A stretch of 64,000 nucleotides of DNA from Azorinus chamasolen (Eukaryota; Mollusca; Bivalvia; Cardiida; Solecurtidae): contig OY755247.1 in NCBI GenBank assembly GCA_963576725.1, forward strand, positions 11,377,534 through 11,441,533, given 5' to 3'. Shown piece by piece: positions 61,951 to 64,000 of this stretch (the first letter of the stretch is position 1; every line of letters starts with the position of its first letter). The notes below the pieces were generated by a model. That model ran no database searches. It was not told the origin of the DNA and was given only the letters and a program-made list of their open reading frames with translations. The translations under genes were made by a program, and so were the position numbers.

Positions 61951-62621
61951 AAAAAAAATACAAATGCATTTTTACACCTTTGCAAATATAGAAGACTCAG
62001 ATCAGGTGGCTCCAGAGGAGTTATAGTCACAGTATGCATCTATTTCCTTCCAAGCATATAATCTTTCAGAAAGGAATTATTTTGTTTTAATTATGATTCT
62101 TAAATTAATTCATTTTTAATATCCATATATCTATCTTAAATTTCATTTGTTTTAAATGTTCTATACACATTTTATATATAATCAGTTTTGTACATGTTAT
62201 TTATTCATTTGAAGCACTTTTGAATGCACATAAATATGTGAAGCGCTTCTGAATGCACAATATCTGTGAAAAGAGCGCTATATAAATATAGAATAATAAT
62301 AATAATAAATTATATTATATTATATTGCTTTATATTGATGATGAAAATCTTATAGATTACTAAGACACTACACTCTCTGCCAATACCAACATGTCTAGTG
62401 TACACAATTCAGCTAATAAATATACATGTACATGATGTCATTATTTCTTACATGAATATTTATTTCGCCAAATGAAGTGGGGGACATATTGTGTTTTCTG
62501 CATTTCTTCTTCTTACTATTAGCTTTCTTCCATCATTCTAAAATCTTCTTACTTCCTACGTGACGACTCCAACTCAGTTTTCAAAGATGTTAAAAAGGTT
62601 AATCTATAATGGAGTAATGGG
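61951..62621. other. A/D fragments around a LINE-like tail
   Basis: 61962-62025 is an A/D hairpin half (TTTGCAAATATAGAAGAC). 62370-62465 is a D right half (GATGTCATTATTTCTTAC). Between them, AGAGCGCTATATAAATATAG followed by AATAATAATA (about 62265-62310) resembles a common non-LTR 3' tail. Confidence 0.4.
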
Positions 62622-62851
62622 TTAACCGTTTCCTCCATAAATACGCTTCTCTACGTCTTTGTAATAGTCACTTCTTGAAACCATTGTGATAAATAGAGCA
62701 TTTGCTCCTATGGAGCAAATGCTCTATTTATCACAAATGGTTTCAGAACTACAAAATTCTAAATTTTTCCTTTTCTCTAGTTAATGCTCCTTTTTGGTAG
62801 ATTTATTCAAAGAGGTTGTATCTAAAAATAGCCTATGGGGTAATCGGTTAA
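62622..62851 (-). mobile_element. Family B element, first of a tandem pair
   Basis: TTAA on both sides; tip TTTGCTCCTATGGAGCAAA. Followed by a flank (GTCAGCTAACTGAGC at 62872) that is repeated after the next B. Confidence 0.9.
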
Positions 62852-62929
62852 AGTACTGGTCTTGGTGTAATTGTCAGCTAACTGAGCACAGAAATTAATT
62901 CACAAAAAAAATACAATGGGAATTTATTG

Positions 62930-63162
62930 TTACCCTTTCCTCCATAAATACGCCTTTCTATCCCTCTGTAAAATTCACCTATTGAAACCTTTGTGATAAA
63001 TAGAGCATTTGCTCCTTCCTATAGGAGCAAATGCTCTGTTTATCACAATGGTTTCAAACTACAAAATTCTAAAGTAATCCTTTTCTCTAATTAATGTTCC
63101 TTTTTGGTAGATTTATTAAAAGAGGTTGGATCTAAAAAATAGCCTTTGAGGGAATGGGTTAA
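62930..63162 (-). mobile_element. Family B element, second of the pair
   Basis: TTAC at the left, TTAA at the right; tip TTTGCTCCTTCCTATAGGAGCA has four extra bases (split: GCTCCTTCC then TATAGGAGC). Confidence 0.9.
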
Positions 63163-63252
63163 AGTATTTGGTATATCCAAGTGTGTAATAGTATTTGTCA
63201 GCTAACTGAGCGCAGAAATTAATTCACAAAAAAATACAATGGGAATTTAATG

Positions 63253-63632
63253 TTAACTCTTTACTCTAATACAAATGCCTCTTCACGCATTTGCAAACAG
63301 AGTAGACCCAGAACAGATGTTCTGTTTGCTTATGAAATAATAATAGATCTGACTTTAAGAGCTACAGATAAAGGTGCATACTCAAATACTAAAATGGGCA
63401 TTTCTCCACCAAACCCTATGCAGAGTTTGGTGGAGAAATAAAGTAGTTATTCTTGAAAATGTTTCAATTTGCACATCTTATCTGGACCTCTGTACTTTAT
63501 AGTTTCTACCAATACCAGAAAATACTGGATGAATACTAATTTAACTGCGCCATCGTTAAAATTCAGCTTATACATACTCATGATGTTGTTACATTTGTAT
63601 TTCTTCCATGAATATTGAACATGGAAAGGGTG
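63253..63632 (-). mobile_element. Family D element split by F
   Basis: TTAACTCTTTACTC; hairpin cut (GACCCAGAACAGATGTTCTG); F; then TAGTTTCTACCAATACC to CATGGAAAGGGTGC. Confidence 0.75.
63359..63492 (+). mobile_element. Family F element, tip deleted
   Basis: GAGCTACAGATAAAGG to TCTGGACCTCTG. Flanks GACTTTAA and TACTTTAT match in six of eight bases. AAACCCTATGCAGAGTTTGG shows the hairpin cut. Confidence 0.75.
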
Positions 63633-63794
63633 CAATATGTTTCTATTAAATTTCCCCGAACTGAAAAACAAAATGTACTGCACGTTATACTGACTTGTGT
63701 TTTAGACACAAAAATAGGCCTTACGGGCGTATGAGTTGTCTTGTTTTTCTTGCGTAAACTATTACATTAACATCAACTAAATTCCTCCAGAACT

Positions 63795-64000
63795 TTAACC
63801 CTTTCCTCCATTATAGATACGCCTTTCTATGCCTTTGCAAACAGAGTAGACCCAGATCAGACGGCTCCTAGAGGAGCCGTCTGATCAGGGTCTGCTCTGT
63901 TTACCTGTGGAATAATAAAGATATGATTTTACAATTTCTACTATGGCCAAAAGTTTCTGTGTCATTGTATCGTTATCAAAATTAATCTAATTAATATTCA
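63795..64000 (-). mobile_element. Family D element, cut by window edge
   Basis: TTAACCCTTTCCTCC; tip GGCTCCTAGAGGAGCC near 63864; right half to TCTAATTAATATTCA at the edge. Confidence 0.85.

Overview
The window looks like AT-rich eukaryotic, non-coding DNA, probably an intron or intergenic stretch of an invertebrate. A bivalve mollusc is my best guess: dense small palindromic repeats sit beside Helentron-type elements carrying minisatellites, a combination known from bivalves. The species is not proven. I see no bacterial-style gene, no rRNA or tRNA gene, no CRISPR array and no intact transposase. The only stretch I would call coding is one candidate internal exon at 51189-51332.

Almost everything else is mobile DNA, mostly miniature elements inserted beside and inside one another. 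I use working names. Families A, B, C, D and E are 200-280 bp elements flanked by TTAA, with ends of the type CCCTTTNCC...GGNAAAGGG and a perfect or near-perfect palindrome inside; TTAA targeting suggests piggyBac-type mobilisation. Family I is a 495 bp TTAA element without the palindrome. Families G, H and T are flanked by TA with CAGT-type ends (pogo/Tc1-like). Family F (CAGAGC ends) and element R (CAGGG ends) have about 8 bp target duplications (hAT-like). J, K and M are nearly pure fold-back palindromes. N is a 541 bp tandem pair carrying TGACGTCA sites.

Layout: 1-20.4 kb is dense A/B/C/D/E/G/F, with a microsatellite block at 17.2-17.7 kb. 20.4-22.2 kb holds a Tigger-like element and two Helentron-type elements. 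24.2-27.8 kb is a Helentron-type element with a second one nested in it, both with tandem cores. 27.8-40.5 kb is more miniature elements, a minisatellite (32.2 kb), two more Helentron-type elements (33.5-34.2 kb) and the N tandem pair (35.6-36.7 kb). 40.6-42.6 kb is another nested Helentron-type pair. 42.6-64 kb is miniature elements again, interrupted by the candidate exon (51.2 kb), a possible tRNA-derived SINE (51.7 kb) and a degenerate satellite (55.2-56.9 kb).

The main biological signal is how the palindromic elements behave as a population: neighbours share a single TTAA, unrelated families share the hairpin core GCTCCT-NN-AGGAGC, tips vary, some arms have been copied into inverted duplicates, and halves of different families are fused. 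Coordinates were read by eye; element ends can be off by a few bases where the TTAA or TA flank has decayed.
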